From Deinococcus sp. (GTDB lineage: Bacteria > Deinococcota > Deinococci > Deinococcales > Deinococcaceae), in the NCBI GenBank assembly GCA_018260375.1, contig JAGLBF010000021.1:1-24177 (forward strand): DNA of 24,177 bases. Direction: 5' to 3'. Shown piece by piece: positions 24,035 to 24,177 of this stretch (the stretch's first letter is position 1; every line of letters starts with the position of its first letter). The notes under the pieces were generated by a model. The model was not told where the DNA came from and did no database searches. It worked only from the letters and a program-made list of their open reading frames with translations. The position numbers and the translations under genes were made by a program.

Positions 24035-24174
24035 TATACGGACTGCCGCTCCATTCCACCACAGTCGGAAAAGCGCCGCCTGCGGCTCCATACCGCACAG
24101 TCCGTATGCTGTTCCCACTCGCATCCGCCCTGATTGATTCGGAAGTACGCCAAATCAATCGGAATCCGTATCAT
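24035..24174 (+). repeat. interspersed repeat, copy 3 (full length, about 140 bp)
   Basis: It runs from TATACGGACTGCCGCT to GGAATCCGTATCAT near the end of the window and is closely similar to copy 2 in the same orientation. The terminal hairpin has perfect arms GATTGATT (24132-24139) and AATCAATC (24153-24160) around the loop. It is likely a non-coding, possibly mobile, repeat of this genome. Confidence 0.8.
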
Positions 24175-24177
24175 ACA

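Overview
The window looks like chromosomal DNA of a Deinococcus-type bacterium. This is inferred from gene content (large HPII-type catalase, TAT-exported ferritin-like protein, secreted multidomain nuclease), several genes with a TANNNT box 7-9 bases before the start codon and no ribosome binding site (leaderless style, common in Deinococcus), and a family of about 140-bp interspersed repeats in the intergenic gaps. There are no rRNA, tRNA, transposase, integrase, phage or CRISPR features.

Layout. (1) 59-3190: a large secreted lipoprotein with a DUF3616-like region and a beta-propeller-like C-terminus, closed by a strong palindromic terminator and a composite repeat patch. (2) 3432-11766, minus strand: a sugar or oligosaccharide operon reading binding protein, DppB-type permease, DppC permease fused to a DppD ATPase, OppF-type ATPase, GH3/PA14 beta-glucosidase. 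A divergent LacI-family repressor gene follows at 12125-13210. Together they should import beta-linked oligosaccharides and hydrolyse them in the cytoplasm. (3) 13437-16446: a RiPP locus built from lasso-peptide parts. It has a nucleotidyltransferase fused to a B2-type leader peptidase (minus strand), then divergently a PqqD-like leader-binding protein (RRE/B1), an HPr-kinase-like peptide kinase, and a 64-residue precursor with a textbook lasso leader motif. The core has no Asp/Glu at ring positions 7-9 and no asparagine-synthetase-type cyclase is present. (4) 16446-19745: an ExeM/NucH-like nuclease lipoprotein whose ATG overlaps the precursor stop codon. Its N-terminal domain is homologous to that of the first lipoprotein. 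(5) 20045-23889: an oxidative-stress group of ankyrin protein, HPII-type catalase and TAT ferritin-like protein.

The most interesting part is region 3: a lasso-type leader, recogniser, protease and kinase acting on a Gly/Tyr-rich core that cannot form a classical lasso ring, in a gene overlapping a secreted nuclease. A second, weaker hint is that the first lipoprotein may also be preceded by an overlapping short peptide frame cut by the window edge. A repeat family whose hairpin loop is flipped in one copy is also notable.
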